Below are positions 1 through 8,808 of a stretch of DNA of 64,000 nt, one piece after another. The number at the start of each line of letters is the position of its first letter. Position 1 is the stretch's first letter. The stretch is from positions 75,137 to 139,136 of the forward strand of contig JAXLRE010000004.1 of the NCBI GenBank assembly GCA_046331265.1, in the 5' to 3' direction. A program made the translations under genes and the position numbers. This stretch comes from JAGPDB01 sp046331265 (GTDB lineage Bacteria; Actinomycetota; Acidimicrobiia; IMCC26256; JAGPDB01). The notes beneath the pieces were generated by a model. That model was not told where the DNA came from and made no database searches. It was given only the letters and a program-made list of their open reading frames with translations.

Positions 1-1146
1 TCATAGAAATAGTTGTTACAAGCATAACTGCCGAAACAGCTAATCCATATGCAGACGCAAGTGCAGAGCTGGAACGAAAAGTTAAAACCAAAAATATACA
101 GCCAATAAATAAAGACCAATTAACAAAAGGAATATAAATTTGCCCTTCATGTTCTTTATTGGTGTGAACGATACGCATTTTTGGTATCAAATTCATCGCC
201 ATCCCTTGAGAAGCTAATGAAAATGCTCCTGTAATTAATGCTTGAGATGCAATTACAGTTGCAAGTGTTGCAAGAATAACCATTGGTATAACAATAAATT
301 CAGGAACCGTAGAGAAAAACAAATTACCTGCTCTTATTTTCTCACCCGATAGCAAGAATCCGCCTTGACCTAAATAATTAAGAATCAATGCTGGAAAAAC
401 AATACTGAGCCATGAAATGCGGATTGGTTTTTCCCAAAATGCCCAAGGTCGGCATACAATGCTTCTCCACCTGTAACAACAAGCATTACGGAACCAAGAA
501 GCAAAAGAAAATGTTTCAATGTAATTGCATCAAATGCGTGTGCAATATTTAATGGATCAATTGCACGTAAAATTTCAGGATACTTAATCGTAGAATATAT
601 TCCTATTGACGCAATCGAGAAAAACCAAACCAAAGTTATAGGTCCAAAAAGTTTTCCAACTTTATGAGTTCCTTTAGATTGAAATGCGAAAAGTAAAGCC
701 AAAATAATTATCGTTACTGGTATAACAAACCGCTGAAATGAACTTGAAACAACTTCGATACCTTCAATAGAAGCTAAAACAGAAATTGCTGGCGTGATAA
801 CACCATCACCAAATAACATTCCTGCGGCCAATACTAAAAGGCCCATTACTATTATGCTTGATCTTGCTTTATGCCGTCTCAATAATGAGTAAAGAGCAAA
901 TACTCCACCTTCACCGTCATCATCTGCTCTCAAAACAAAAATAATGTATTTGATAGTCACTATTAATGTAAGACTCCAAATAATTAAAGAGATACCACCG
1001 ATAATTGCTGTTTTTGATTCTGGTAAAGCATGCGTTTTCTCGTATATTTCGTTAACTGAGTACAAAGGAGAAGTTCCTATATCTCCGAAGACTACCCCTA
1101 ATGCACCTAAAGCCAAAGGCAATGTTTTTTTCTTATTTAATTCCAC
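1..1146 (-). CDS. kup: Kup potassium uptake permease (frameshifted, 3' end outside window)
   Basis: Low-affinity K+/H+ symporter of the KUP/HAK/KT family in the inner membrane. The N-terminus carries the family signature GVVFGDIGTSPLY, then repeated hydrophobic helices and GGEALYADLGHFGK. It starts at a GTG (1144-1146). The first frame stops at 385-387 right after the GHFG motif. The neighbouring frame then continues as good Kup sequence (SIVFPALILNYLGQGG, then further membrane helices) to the window edge. One missing base near 430-437, in the run that reads gggaaaaacc on the coding strand, restores GHFGKNPIRISW, which fits the family. So this is either a sequencing indel or a fresh pseudogene. 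The C-terminus lies beyond position 1. Confidence 0.88.
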
Positions 1147-1230
1147 ACATATCCTTATTTATTCTCGATATCGAAATAATTATATAGAAAATCGTTGGAA
1201 ATACTACAAAGATACATCTACCATTTATGG

Positions 1231-1800
1231 ATGGTAATAAAAATATCGCACCTTGAAGATGTTATCGATGTTGATGACAATGTACAGCTTCGAGCTAAAT
1301 CATCTGAAAGCTTTGACAATTTTGCAAAAGTAGCAAAAGAAAATCGTGACTTTTTATTTAAGTGGTTACCTTGGGCTGAAAATACACCCGATGATTCTTC
1401 GGTTGAACATTACAAAACCGCGCCAGAGAAAAAACAAAATAACGAAGAAGCCAACTGGGATATTTACGTAAACAACGAACTTGCAGGGGCTATTGGAGCA
1501 ATGCTCAGAGATAAAGAAAGAGATGTAATCGAAATCGGTTACTGGCTTGCAGAAAAATACAATGGTCAAGGAATAATGACAGCATGCACAAAGAAACTTT
1601 GTGATGTTTTGTTTAGAGAAACCACTACTCCGTTAATTGAGATAGGCGCAGACATCAGAAACGAAAAGTCAAAAGCCATACCTCAACGTTTAGGTTTTAA
1701 ATTAGACCGTGAATTTAGCGAACATCCAAAGTTGCCGCATATAGATCACGGTGTTTACTATTCGCTAACTCGCCAGCAGTGGAGCTACCTCTTTAGCTAA
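1231..1800 (+). CDS. GNAT acetyltransferase, RimJ/RimL-like
   Basis: Acetyl-CoA-dependent N-acetyltransferase resembling RimL/RimJ, which acetylate the N-termini of ribosomal proteins; the true substrate is unknown. The GNAT core is visible as EIGYWLAEKYNGQGIMT, the acetyl-CoA pyrophosphate-binding region, followed by ADIRNEKSKAIPQRLGFK, the usual beta5 and Asn-Ser helix with LGF. I chose the ATG at 1231, which starts just before the first family-like strand; an in-frame TTG at 1195 would add 12 unconvincing residues. Its 3' end overlaps the convergent hemB by 36 bp. Divergent from kup. Confidence 0.8.
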   Translation: MVIKISHLEDVIDVDDNVQLRAKSSESFDNFAKVAKENRDFLFKWLPWAENTPDDSSVEHYKTAPEKKQNNEEANWDIYVNNELAGAIGAMLRDKERDVIEIGYWLAEKYNGQGIMTACTKKLCDVLFRETTTPLIEIGADIRNEKSKAIPQRLGFKLDREFSEHPKLPHIDHGVYYSLTRQQWSYLFS

Positions 1801-2745
1801 GTACGTCAAAATTAAATCGGCACCTGCACGCTTTATAGAAGTTAAATGTTCAAGAGCAACAGCCTGGCCGTCGATCCAACCATTCGCTGCTGCGGCTTTT
1901 AACATCGCATACTCACCACTTACATGGTACGCAGCAATAGGTTGAGGAAATATATCGTGAATGGCTTTAATAACATCTAAATAAGCAAGTGCAGGTTTCA
2001 CCATTACAATATCGGCACCTTCAGCCACATCAAGTTCAACTTCTAATAATGCTTCACGTTGATTACCCGCTTGCATTTGGTAACTTCTTCGATCGCCAAA
2101 ACTAGGTGCACATTCTGCAGCATCACGGAATGGCCCATATTCTGCCGAAGCATATTTAGCTGAGTATGCCATGATCGGAATCCCAGAAAAACCATTTTCA
2201 TCTAACGCTTTTCGAATTGCACCAACTTGTCCATCCATCATTCCACTTGGGGCAATAACATCAGCTCCCGCATTAGCTTGAGCAACTGCGATACTTGCAT
2301 ATCTATCGAGTGTTTTATCGTTATTGACACTACCGTCAGAATTTAATATTCCGCAGTGGCCGTGATCTGTAAATTCATCTAAACAATCATCAGTTATAAT
2401 GAGAAGCTCATCACCAAAATCATTTTTTAGTTCTTTAACAGCAAGTTGAACAATTCCGTTTTCATCATCTGCACTAGAACCTATTGAGTCTTTATTTGAA
2501 GGTACCCCAAATAAAATCACGCTCGACACACCAACATTAACTAATTCATTGACCTCTTTACGCAAACTTTGGAGTGTGTGTTGATAGATTCCAGGCATCG
2601 AAGCAATTGGTAGTGCATCAGTTATACCCTCTTTTACAAAAACAGGTGCGATTAAGTCATCTACTCCAAGTCGTGTTTCTGAAAGCAATCTACGAATAGT
2701 CTCATTTTTTCTTAATCGTCGAGGTCGATGAACCGGGTAAGGCAT
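1765..2745 (-). CDS. hemB: Delta-aminolevulinic acid dehydratase (porphobilinogen synthase)
   Basis: Condenses two 5-aminolevulinate molecules to porphobilinogen, the second common step of tetrapyrrole synthesis, in the cytosol. Its 326 residues are normal for the family. The two Schiff-base lysines are visible in AYSAKYASAEYGPFRDA and in DIVMVKPALAYLDVI. The metal loop reads DDCLDEFTDHGHCG: compared with the all-cysteine zinc form (C-x-C-x7-C) the second cysteine is Asp, an intermediate version that I recall from other actinobacterial HemB. It is the last gene of the minus-strand heme operon, separated from cobA-hemD by an rsmC-like gene and a toxin-antitoxin pair. Confidence 0.96.
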   Translation of the reverse strand: MPYPVHRPRRLRKNETIRRLLSETRLGVDDLIAPVFVKEGITDALPIASMPGIYQHTLQSLRKEVNELVNVGVSSVILFGVPSNKDSIGSSADDENGIVQLAVKELKNDFGDELLIITDDCLDEFTDHGHCGILNSDGSVNNDKTLDRYASIAVAQANAGADVIAPSGMMDGQVGAIRKALDENGFSGIPIMAYSAKYASAEYGPFRDAAECAPSFGDRRSYQMQAGNQREALLEVELDVAEGADIVMVKPALAYLDVIKAIHDIFPQPIAAYHVSGEYAMLKAAAANGWIDGQAVALEHLTSIKRAGADLILTYLAKEVAPLLAS

Positions 2746-2802
2746 TTAAATAGACTAGGAGATTTGGTGAAATTCGTGCAAATGACGCAGCTGAAATGGC
2801 GT

Positions 2803-3144
2803 TCAACCTTGTAATAATTGTTCTAATTGATCTTTTAACTGCACAACTGAGGTTGTTGCTACATCATAAACAATTTTAATATCGATCAAATCGTACCCGT
2901 GCAGTATCCTATTTCTCATTCCTATAACTTTTCGTATCTCAATATAGTCGTGTTCGTCAATCCATTCGTTCGGTAATCGATTAAAACTCTCACCAAGTAC
3001 TGCCATATTCCAAAAAATCGCATCTTGTGCAACTTCGTCGAATTTAAAATCATCAAACGACTTTTTATCAATCAAATGAAGAATCTTGATACATGACAAA
3101 TAAGCTGATGACAATATATTGTTTATTGGTTCAGGCTGCATCAT
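2803..3144 (-). CDS. hepT: HepT-like toxin (HEPN, DUF86)
   Basis: HEPN-domain ribonuclease toxin of the HepT/MntA (type VII) family. The active-site motif R-x4-6-H-x-Y is present as RNRILHGY near residues 76-83, in an all-helical protein of 113 residues, the usual size. The start overlaps the end of the nucleotidyltransferase gene by 14 bp, the normal translationally coupled arrangement. Two ATGs lie in tandem (3144 and 3141); either could be used. Family knowledge says the MntA partner AMPylates a tyrosine in this motif to silence the toxin. It sits between the heme genes rather than in a defence island. Confidence 0.88.
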   Translation of the reverse strand: MMQPEPINNILSSAYLSCIKILHLIDKKSFDDFKFDEVAQDAIFWNMAVLGESFNRLPNEWIDEHDYIEIRKVIGMRNRILHGYDLIDIKIVYDVATTSVVQLKDQLEQLLQG

Positions 3145-3439
3145 ACAAAGCCACAGATTCGTCTAACATATTTCTATGTCGTACAGGATCAGCATATTCG
3201 ATTGGAACAATATCGACATCACGACCAAACAATTCTTCTAACTCTTCAGCAAAACTAATAATGTTCAACCCAATGCCTGAATCTTCATAAAACTTATATA
3301 GAACGTCGACATCAGAGTCATCTGTAAAATTGCCTTTAGCGTAAGATCCAAAAATACGGAGTTCTTGAACATGATACTTTTCACAAATATCTTTAAGTTT
3401 TTTCTGGTCAAAGTTTAAGCCTGGAACAGCACTAGACAT
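3131..3439 (-). CDS. mntA: MntA-like minimal nucleotidyltransferase antitoxin
   Basis: Minimal nucleotidyltransferase with the hallmark GSYAKGNFTDDSDVDVL (GSx10DxD) at about residues 31-47 and a third acidic residue likely in RDVDIVP. Members of this family AMPylate the cognate HepT toxin. Its 102 residues match the small antitoxin class. It precedes and overlaps hepT by 14 bp. The pair interrupts the run from cobA-hemD and the rsmC-like gene to hemB and is transcribed in the same direction, so it is probably carried on the heme transcript. Confidence 0.88.
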   Translation of the reverse strand: MSSAVPGLNFDQKKLKDICEKYHVQELRIFGSYAKGNFTDDSDVDVLYKFYEDSGIGLNIISFAEELEELFGRDVDIVPIEYADPVRHRNMLDESVALYDAA

Positions 3440-3474
3440 ACTGGCATTCTAGCACTAGGCAAACTCAACTAATA

Positions 3475-4074
3475 CTACTTTTCACATCGCAAAATCCTGA
3501 AACCTTTTTTCGATGCAACTCTTTTAACATTTAAATTAAGTTCAAATTCAAGGTACGCTGCTGTTGAATCAGCGCCTAAGTTCTTTGCAATAACAAGCCA
3601 CATTTGACCATTATCTTCTAACTTATTAGTCCATGTTTTTAAAAGATCAAACATTGCTTCTTTACCGATACGTATTGGCGGATTAGAAATAATCAGATCA
3701 TATTTCTCATCGTCAAAACTAGATGCTGACTTTACAAACACATTTTCAATATCGTTATCTGCAACATTTTTTTTACATAACTCGATTGCACGCTGATTTA
3801 TATCAACAGCAGTTATCTCTGATTGAGGAAACTTCCTTGCTAGACAAAGTGCAATCGTTCCGTAACCACAGCCCACATCGACAATACGATTTGGAATCGA
3901 GCCATAAAATTTTTCTTCAAATACGTCTAGCAAAATTCTCGTAGCTTTATCAATTTTCTCGTAGCTAAACACACCCCGATCGGTAGTAAAGACAAGGTCG
4001 CTACCTAAATAGTTAAACGAGACCTTAATAGGATGTGACTCTACTGTAGGGACCTCATCAAAATATTGTGACAC
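3475..4074 (-). CDS. Class I SAM methyltransferase, RsmC-like
   Basis: SAM-dependent methyltransferase with the glycine motif VDVGCGYGTIALCLA and the catalytic motif NPPIRIG, typical of N2-guanine rRNA methyltransferases related to the C-terminal half of RsmC (16S m2G1207). At 199 residues it is the short, single-domain form usual in Gram-positive bacteria. It starts 18 bp after cobA-hemD ends, so it should be cotranscribed with the heme genes. The exact rRNA target is inferred from the NPPIR motif and cannot be read from sequence. Confidence 0.85.
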   Translation of the reverse strand: MSQYFDEVPTVESHPIKVSFNYLGSDLVFTTDRGVFSYEKIDKATRILLDVFEEKFYGSIPNRIVDVGCGYGTIALCLARKFPQSEITAVDINQRAIELCKKNVADNDIENVFVKSASSFDDEKYDLIISNPPIRIGKEAMFDLLKTWTNKLEDNGQMWLVIAKNLGADSTAAYLEFELNLNVKRVASKKGFRILRCEK

Positions 4075-4092
4075 GACAATATCTTAATTGGA

Positions 4093-5550
4093 CTAAGCGT
4101 CAAAAACGTTTAGCAGCGCATCAATTATTCCATCAATAGTATGTTGACTAGCTTGCACGGTTGGTTCAATATTGTTTTCACGCATTGTTGATGTTGTGAC
4201 AGGACCAATAGAAATTTTAACTGGAATTGTTTCAATCGATTCTTTTCCAAAAAGCTTTATCGAATTTTCAACTGTTGATGAGCTGGCAAAAGTAATCGCA
4301 TCTGCATATTTAACATGTTCTAACGTCTGCTCATCAACATTTGAAATTAACGTGTTATATACATCAACATTTATTAGATCATAGCCTTTACTTGTGAGAC
4401 CTACTTCTAAGGCATCTCTTACTTTGCTTGCTCTAAAGCATATGATTTTGTTTTGACTTTCGGCAGCATCTGGAAATAATTCGACTAATTCTTCTGCAAC
4501 AAAAGTTTTAGGTACCATGTCAGCAACGATTCCATATTTTTTTAATTCTTCTGCTGTTGCTGAACCAATTGCAGCAATTTTTATATTATTGAAATGTCTT
4601 GAATCGAGACCTAAATCAAAAAGGCGTTTCATTGTGATTTCTACACCATTTGTCGAAGTAAAAATTACATGACTCGTATTTGCTATATCTGGTAGATCGA
4701 AATCTATTGGTTGTATTTCAATCGCTGAAGCTTCAATAACTTGTGCTCCTAATTGGTTTAATTTAATAGATATTTTGCTTTGCTGATCACGAGATCTTGT
4801 TACTACAATTTTTTTTCCAAACAACGGTTTGGTTTCAAACCATGAAAGTCCCATATCTGCCACTGGGCCAATAACAATTATTGATGGATTAACGGCGTAA
4901 GTCTCAGCTAGGTCACTTAACACGGTTTTAGAAATATTTTGTGATGGTAAAGTTCCTTCACGAACAATAGCTACAGAGGTATTTGGATCTTTCCCGCCTG
5001 CAATTAATGCCTCAGCTATTTTGCCTCTATTACCAACACCCATTAGTACAACTAATGTGCCATCGATCTTGGCTAAGTTTTCCCATTTAACTTGTTCTTT
5101 TTCTTTTGCAGGATCTTCATGTCCTGTAACGACAGTAAAGTTTGTGGCCAATGCTCGTTGAGTTACCGGTATACCAGCATATGCAGGAGCAGCAATTGCA
5201 GATGTAATACCTGGGACTATTTCAAAGTCGATATTATTTTCAATTAAATATTGGGCCTCTTCGCCGCCTCTGCCAAAAACAAAAGGGTCACCGCCTTTAA
5301 GCCTGACAACATGATCATACTTGTTTGCCAAATCTACAAGGCATTGATTTATTTCATCTTGAGTTAGGTCGACAAAACCTGGCCCTTTACCAGCCGAAAC
5401 CATTTCTGCATTTTTAGGCACGTTTTTTAGTAGTTCACTATTAGCCAATCGATCATAAATAACAGCCTGTGTATTAGATAAAAGTTCTTTACCTTTAACA
5501 GTTATTAAACCTGGATCTCCTGGACCAGCGCCTACCAAATAGACAGTCAT
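4093..5550 (-). CDS. cobA-hemD: Fused uroporphyrinogen-III C-methyltransferase / uroporphyrinogen-III synthase
   Basis: Two-domain enzyme. Residues about 1-240 are the SUMT (CobA) domain, with VYLVGAGPGDPGLITVKG at the N-terminus, the VVRLKGGDPFVFGRGGEE loop and GITSAIAAPAYAGIPVTQR; it methylates uroporphyrinogen III to precorrin-2. Residues about 245-485 are uroporphyrinogen-III synthase (HemD), with KKIVVTRSRDQQSK and FTSTNGVE, which closes hydroxymethylbilane to the ring. This fusion is common in Actinobacteria and Firmicutes. It follows hemC with no gap, and SirC lies upstream, so the operon can drive both heme (via HemD) and siroheme (via CobA and SirC). Confidence 0.95.
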   Translation of the reverse strand: MTVYLVGAGPGDPGLITVKGKELLSNTQAVIYDRLANSELLKNVPKNAEMVSAGKGPGFVDLTQDEINQCLVDLANKYDHVVRLKGGDPFVFGRGGEEAQYLIENNIDFEIVPGITSAIAAPAYAGIPVTQRALATNFTVVTGHEDPAKEKEQVKWENLAKIDGTLVVLMGVGNRGKIAEALIAGGKDPNTSVAIVREGTLPSQNISKTVLSDLAETYAVNPSIIVIGPVADMGLSWFETKPLFGKKIVVTRSRDQQSKISIKLNQLGAQVIEASAIEIQPIDFDLPDIANTSHVIFTSTNGVEITMKRLFDLGLDSRHFNNIKIAAIGSATAEELKKYGIVADMVPKTFVAEELVELFPDAAESQNKIICFRASKVRDALEVGLTSKGYDLINVDVYNTLISNVDEQTLEHVKYADAITFASSSTVENSIKLFGKESIETIPVKISIGPVTTSTMRENNIEPTVQASQHTIDGIIDALLNVFDA

Positions 5551-6459
5551 TTAAATCACCATCTCTAATATCTCTTGTCCACCTTTATTCTTTAAAAGGT
5601 CATCAGCAACTTCTTTACCTATTTGGGATGGATTACTGCCCTTAATTTCTGCGTGAGCAATAGTACGGCCTCTTGGTTCAGCCAACATTACTCTTAACCA
5701 AAGGTTTTGAGAATCGATCGGAATCGCATACGCACCACATGGTATTGAACATCCGCCACCAAGTTCTGCTAAAAATGCTCTCTCAGCGTTCACACAATTG
5801 AATGCATCACGATTATTAATTTTATTTAAAATTTCTTTTGTATCTATGTCGTCTGATCTAGCTTCAACAGCTAAAGCACCTTGAGCTACTTGAGGCAACA
5901 TTGTATGGATAGATAAAACTTCTGATACATGTTCAGTTAAACCGAGTCTTTGTAAAGCAACATTAGCTAAAACAATCGCATCAAAATCTTTAGCCTTACT
6001 TATTCTCGTTTCTATATTTCCTCTTAGTTCTCCGAACTGTAGATCAGGACGAAGCGCACATAGTTGAGCACGTCGACGAACAGCACCTGTTCCAATTCGA
6101 GCACCATATTTTAAATCTTCAAGAGTTGAACCAATTAATACGTCTCTAACATCACCGCGCACAGGAACTGCTACAAGTTCAAGACCCTCAGGCGTAATAC
6201 TTGGCAGATCTTTCGCACTATGGCATGCAATATCAGCTTTATTTTCTAAAACAGCTACTTGTACTTCTTTAACAAATGCGCCAGTACCTGCAAGTTGCGA
6301 AATTGAAACATCAAGATTTTTATCGCCACCAGTAGATACTTCAATGATTTCGTATTCACAATCAAGCATCTGACCAACAAAGTTCGCTTGCCATAAAGCT
6401 AATTTAGAACTACGAGATGCGATGCGAATTTTTTTCACGAATGTTCTACTTTGAGACAA
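5551..6459 (-). CDS. hemC: Porphobilinogen deaminase (hydroxymethylbilane synthase)
   Basis: Polymerises four porphobilinogens to hydroxymethylbilane. Diagnostic blocks are RIASRSSKLALWQAN, CHSAKDLPS, GTGAVRRRAQL, LPQVAQGALAVEAR and LGGGCSIPCGAYA; the last contains the cysteine that carries the dipyrromethane cofactor. At 302 residues it has standard length. Its 5' end overlaps sirC by 14 bp and its stop abuts the cobA-hemD start, so translation is likely coupled through the cluster. The usual upstream partner hemA (glutamyl-tRNA reductase) is absent here; sirC occupies its place. Confidence 0.96.
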   Translation of the reverse strand: MSQSRTFVKKIRIASRSSKLALWQANFVGQMLDCEYEIIEVSTGGDKNLDVSISQLAGTGAFVKEVQVAVLENKADIACHSAKDLPSITPEGLELVAVPVRGDVRDVLIGSTLEDLKYGARIGTGAVRRRAQLCALRPDLQFGELRGNIETRISKAKDFDAIVLANVALQRLGLTEHVSEVLSIHTMLPQVAQGALAVEARSDDIDTKEILNKINNRDAFNCVNAERAFLAELGGGCSIPCGAYAIPIDSQNLWLRVMLAEPRGRTIAHAEIKGSNPSQIGKEVADDLLKNKGGQEILEMVI

Positions 6460-7123
6460 GTTGACTCAAGGCTTCTTCAACCTTGGCACGAATATATTGT
6501 TTTACTTCATTTAGTCGATCATCTTTAACCATCTGAACAACCTCAAAATCAAAAGCAAAATCCCAACTTATATCTTCGCTAGAAATTCCTTCATTTCTTA
6601 CACGTTCGCGTTCATCATTGACTAAAGAAATTAGTACTCCATATTCTGGGCCTAGTCGACCTTGCAAATATTTGCGCAACCATTTCGCAAAAGCAGGTGA
6701 TTTGCCTGCAGTAGATATAGCAATAGTTACATCTCCTTGACGAACAGTTGACATTAAGATTGAAGAACAATTAACTGGATCATCAGCGCTGTTTACAAAA
6801 ATATTTCTTTTCTCGCCAGCATTAAAAACATCATTATTAACTTGGTGATTATCTGTTGCGGTAGTCACAAAGAAAGCACCCTCTAAATCGTCTTCAACAA
6901 ATTCTTTTTGTAAATAATTGATTGCACCTTTTGATGCGAGCCCTAAAACATGATCTGTTGCCTCAGGAGCAATAACAGTTATATTTTTTGCTCCACCAGC
7001 AATTAATCCGTCTATCTTTCGCGAAGCTATTTTTCCAGCACCGACTACCACTACTTTCCTATCGTCAAAAAGCAAGACAATAGGAAAACCATGTAAATCT
7101 GGTCGTATATTTTGGTTATTCAC
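6446..7123 (-). CDS. sirC: Precorrin-2 dehydrogenase / sirohydrochlorin ferrochelatase (SirC/Met8-like)
   Basis: NAD-dependent oxidation of precorrin-2 to sirohydrochlorin on the route to siroheme, the cofactor of sulfite and nitrite reductases. The N-terminal Rossmann fold shows FDDRKVVVVGAGKIASRK, then NSADDPVNCSSI and STAGKSPAFAKWLRKYL, the features of the CysG N-terminal half. The 225 residues match stand-alone SirC/Met8. Overlaps hemC by 14 bp. Whether it also inserts iron cannot be judged from the sequence. Confidence 0.9.
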   Translation of the reverse strand: MNNQNIRPDLHGFPIVLLFDDRKVVVVGAGKIASRKIDGLIAGGAKNITVIAPEATDHVLGLASKGAINYLQKEFVEDDLEGAFFVTTATDNHQVNNDVFNAGEKRNIFVNSADDPVNCSSILMSTVRQGDVTIAISTAGKSPAFAKWLRKYLQGRLGPEYGVLISLVNDERERVRNEGISSEDISWDFAFDFEVVQMVKDDRLNEVKQYIRAKVEEALSQLVSK

Positions 7124-7175
7124 GCTTTATAGGCTAATAATTTGGGCCAAAATTATTCGAAATAAAGAACATTTT

Positions 7176-8675
7176 TTATTCAATATTTGATATTGCTGAT
7201 CTCAATGACTTCCTCAAAGGTCGAGAACTAGCGTTAATAGTTAAATCTCCATCAAATATAAATTTGCTCGGTATTTTATATCGAGCTATTTTTTCTCCAC
7301 AAAAGTCGCGTAACACCTTCTCAAGTTCTCGTTTATCCTTAGGATCACTGTCTTTAGAAATTGCATTTGAACTTATATATGCAACTACCACTTCGCCAGT
7401 TTCATCACTGGATGCGCCAACAACACTTACTTGATCGACCATTCCATGTTCCAACAAAACAGATTCAACTTCAGAAGGATATACACTAAATCCACTAACA
7501 ACGATCACATCACTTGTTCTGTCTATTAACGTTATGTTGCCTTCTTGATCTTTTACACCAACATCACCCGTATAAAGCCATCCATTAGGATCTAAGGCAG
7601 CATTCGTAGCATCAACTTCTCCAAAGTAACCGGCAAAGACATTGTCGCCACGAATTACAATTTCTCCGATATCACCATCGATAGATGCAGAACCACTAGC
7701 ATCGCGGATTTCAATTTCAATTCCATCTAGAACTTCGCCAATGTCACCTTCTGATTTTGGCGAAGATGTAAAACTAATCATCGGGCTCGCTTCTGTCAGT
7801 CCATATCCTTCAGCAATTGAAAAACCAAAACGCTCATAAAATTTTTCCCTAATTTCGTTTCTTAATGGCGCACCAGCACTTAGAAATAATCTGACTTTAG
7901 AAAATGAATCTATAGTTATGTTGAAATTATCAACAAATGCACTATACAATGCAGGCACTCCAGGAACAATCGTAATTTCATTAGAGTAAATAATCTTTGA
8001 TAACTCAAATGCATCAAAGCTTCTAACTACTACTAATTGAGATCCACAAGCCATTGCTAATGAACAAACAACGTTTAATCCAAAAACATGATTCATAGGC
8101 ATTACTGCAAGAACAATATCTTTTTCATTTAAATTTAGATTTGGAATTTTTTGCGCTTGGTGAATATTGGAAGAAATAGATTTATGAGTAAGCATTGCAG
8201 GCCTTGAGCCAAAGCTAGAACTTGAAGTCATAAACATAACTGCAATGTCTGAATCTTTTCTGTCAACTATTTCCGTTTGATCTAATTTCTTATAGGATCT
8301 CCATGCATGTGAATTAAATTCAATACAAGTTAACGTTTCTTTATATGCGCCAGGAACTTTTTCGATCGATGAAGTAAGTACCAATTTTGGTCTTACCAGA
8401 GCTATGTCTCTAGCTAATTCTGATTCATTAGAAAAAGGATCAAGAGGCACCGCAATAGCCCCACAAGCCAAAATTGCTAAGTACGAAATGATGAATTCAA
8501 GTGAGTTATTAGCGATAATTACAGCCCTGTCACCAGGTTTTATCTCTAAATCGTTTTGTAGGCCACTGGCTATAGAGAGACAATACTTTTTTACCTGCTC
8601 ATATGTGAGTTTGTCTTTGCCATCTTTAATACAAATCGATTTTGAATCTGTGATCAGCTCATTTATTAAATTCAT
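7176..8675 (-). CDS. Acyl-CoA synthetase-like adenylating enzyme with degenerate motifs
   Basis: ANL-superfamily protein of 499 residues. The overall fold is clear: AEGYGLTEASPM (motif A5) and GWLYTGDVGVKDQEG (A7) are intact. However the ATP-loop usually written TSGTTGxPKG reads MTSSSSFGSRPAMLTHKS. The A8 hinge is DRTSDVIVVSGFSVYPSE, and the C-terminal A10 motif that normally carries the catalytic lysine (P-R-T-x-x-G-K) reads NASSRPLRKSLR, with Arg where Lys is expected. It may therefore be inactive in adenylation or use a modified chemistry. It lies first in the minus-strand run leading into sirC and hemC, 52 bp upstream. Confidence 0.8.
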   Translation of the reverse strand: MNLINELITDSKSICIKDGKDKLTYEQVKKYCLSIASGLQNDLEIKPGDRAVIIANNSLEFIISYLAILACGAIAVPLDPFSNESELARDIALVRPKLVLTSSIEKVPGAYKETLTCIEFNSHAWRSYKKLDQTEIVDRKDSDIAVMFMTSSSSFGSRPAMLTHKSISSNIHQAQKIPNLNLNEKDIVLAVMPMNHVFGLNVVCSLAMACGSQLVVVRSFDAFELSKIIYSNEITIVPGVPALYSAFVDNFNITIDSFSKVRLFLSAGAPLRNEIREKFYERFGFSIAEGYGLTEASPMISFTSSPKSEGDIGEVLDGIEIEIRDASGSASIDGDIGEIVIRGDNVFAGYFGEVDATNAALDPNGWLYTGDVGVKDQEGNITLIDRTSDVIVVSGFSVYPSEVESVLLEHGMVDQVSVVGASSDETGEVVVAYISSNAISKDSDPKDKRELEKVLRDFCGEKIARYKIPSKFIFDGDLTINASSRPLRKSLRSAISNIE

Positions 8676-8781
8676 AAGTCAATTAAAGCGTAGCTTGTAA
8701 ATATGGCTTATTCGTTAAATTCGCGATACAAAAAGTATAGATATGCCAAAAGACCTATTTTCCTCTTAGGGGCTTAAGGTT

Positions 8782-8793
8782 TAGGTATACCTA
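8782..8793. promoter_or_regulatory. 12-bp perfect palindrome ahead of CAP-protein gene
   Basis: taggtataccta is fully self-complementary and lies 16 bp before the ATG of the secreted CAP-domain gene, within a 133-bp divergent intergenic region. It could be an operator or a chance palindrome in A+T-rich DNA. No known regulator site is recognised. Confidence 0.3.
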
Positions 8794-8808
8794 GCCGACA
8801 AAAACTTT

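Noticed and set aside
1195..1230. Upstream TTG start for the GNAT gene
   Set aside because: No ribosome site and the extra residues do not fit the family start; ATG at 1231 preferred.
8703..8777. 24-codon frame upstream of the CAP gene
   Set aside because: No ribosome site and basic random-looking sequence (MAYSLNSRYKKYRYAK); no sign of a leader peptide function.
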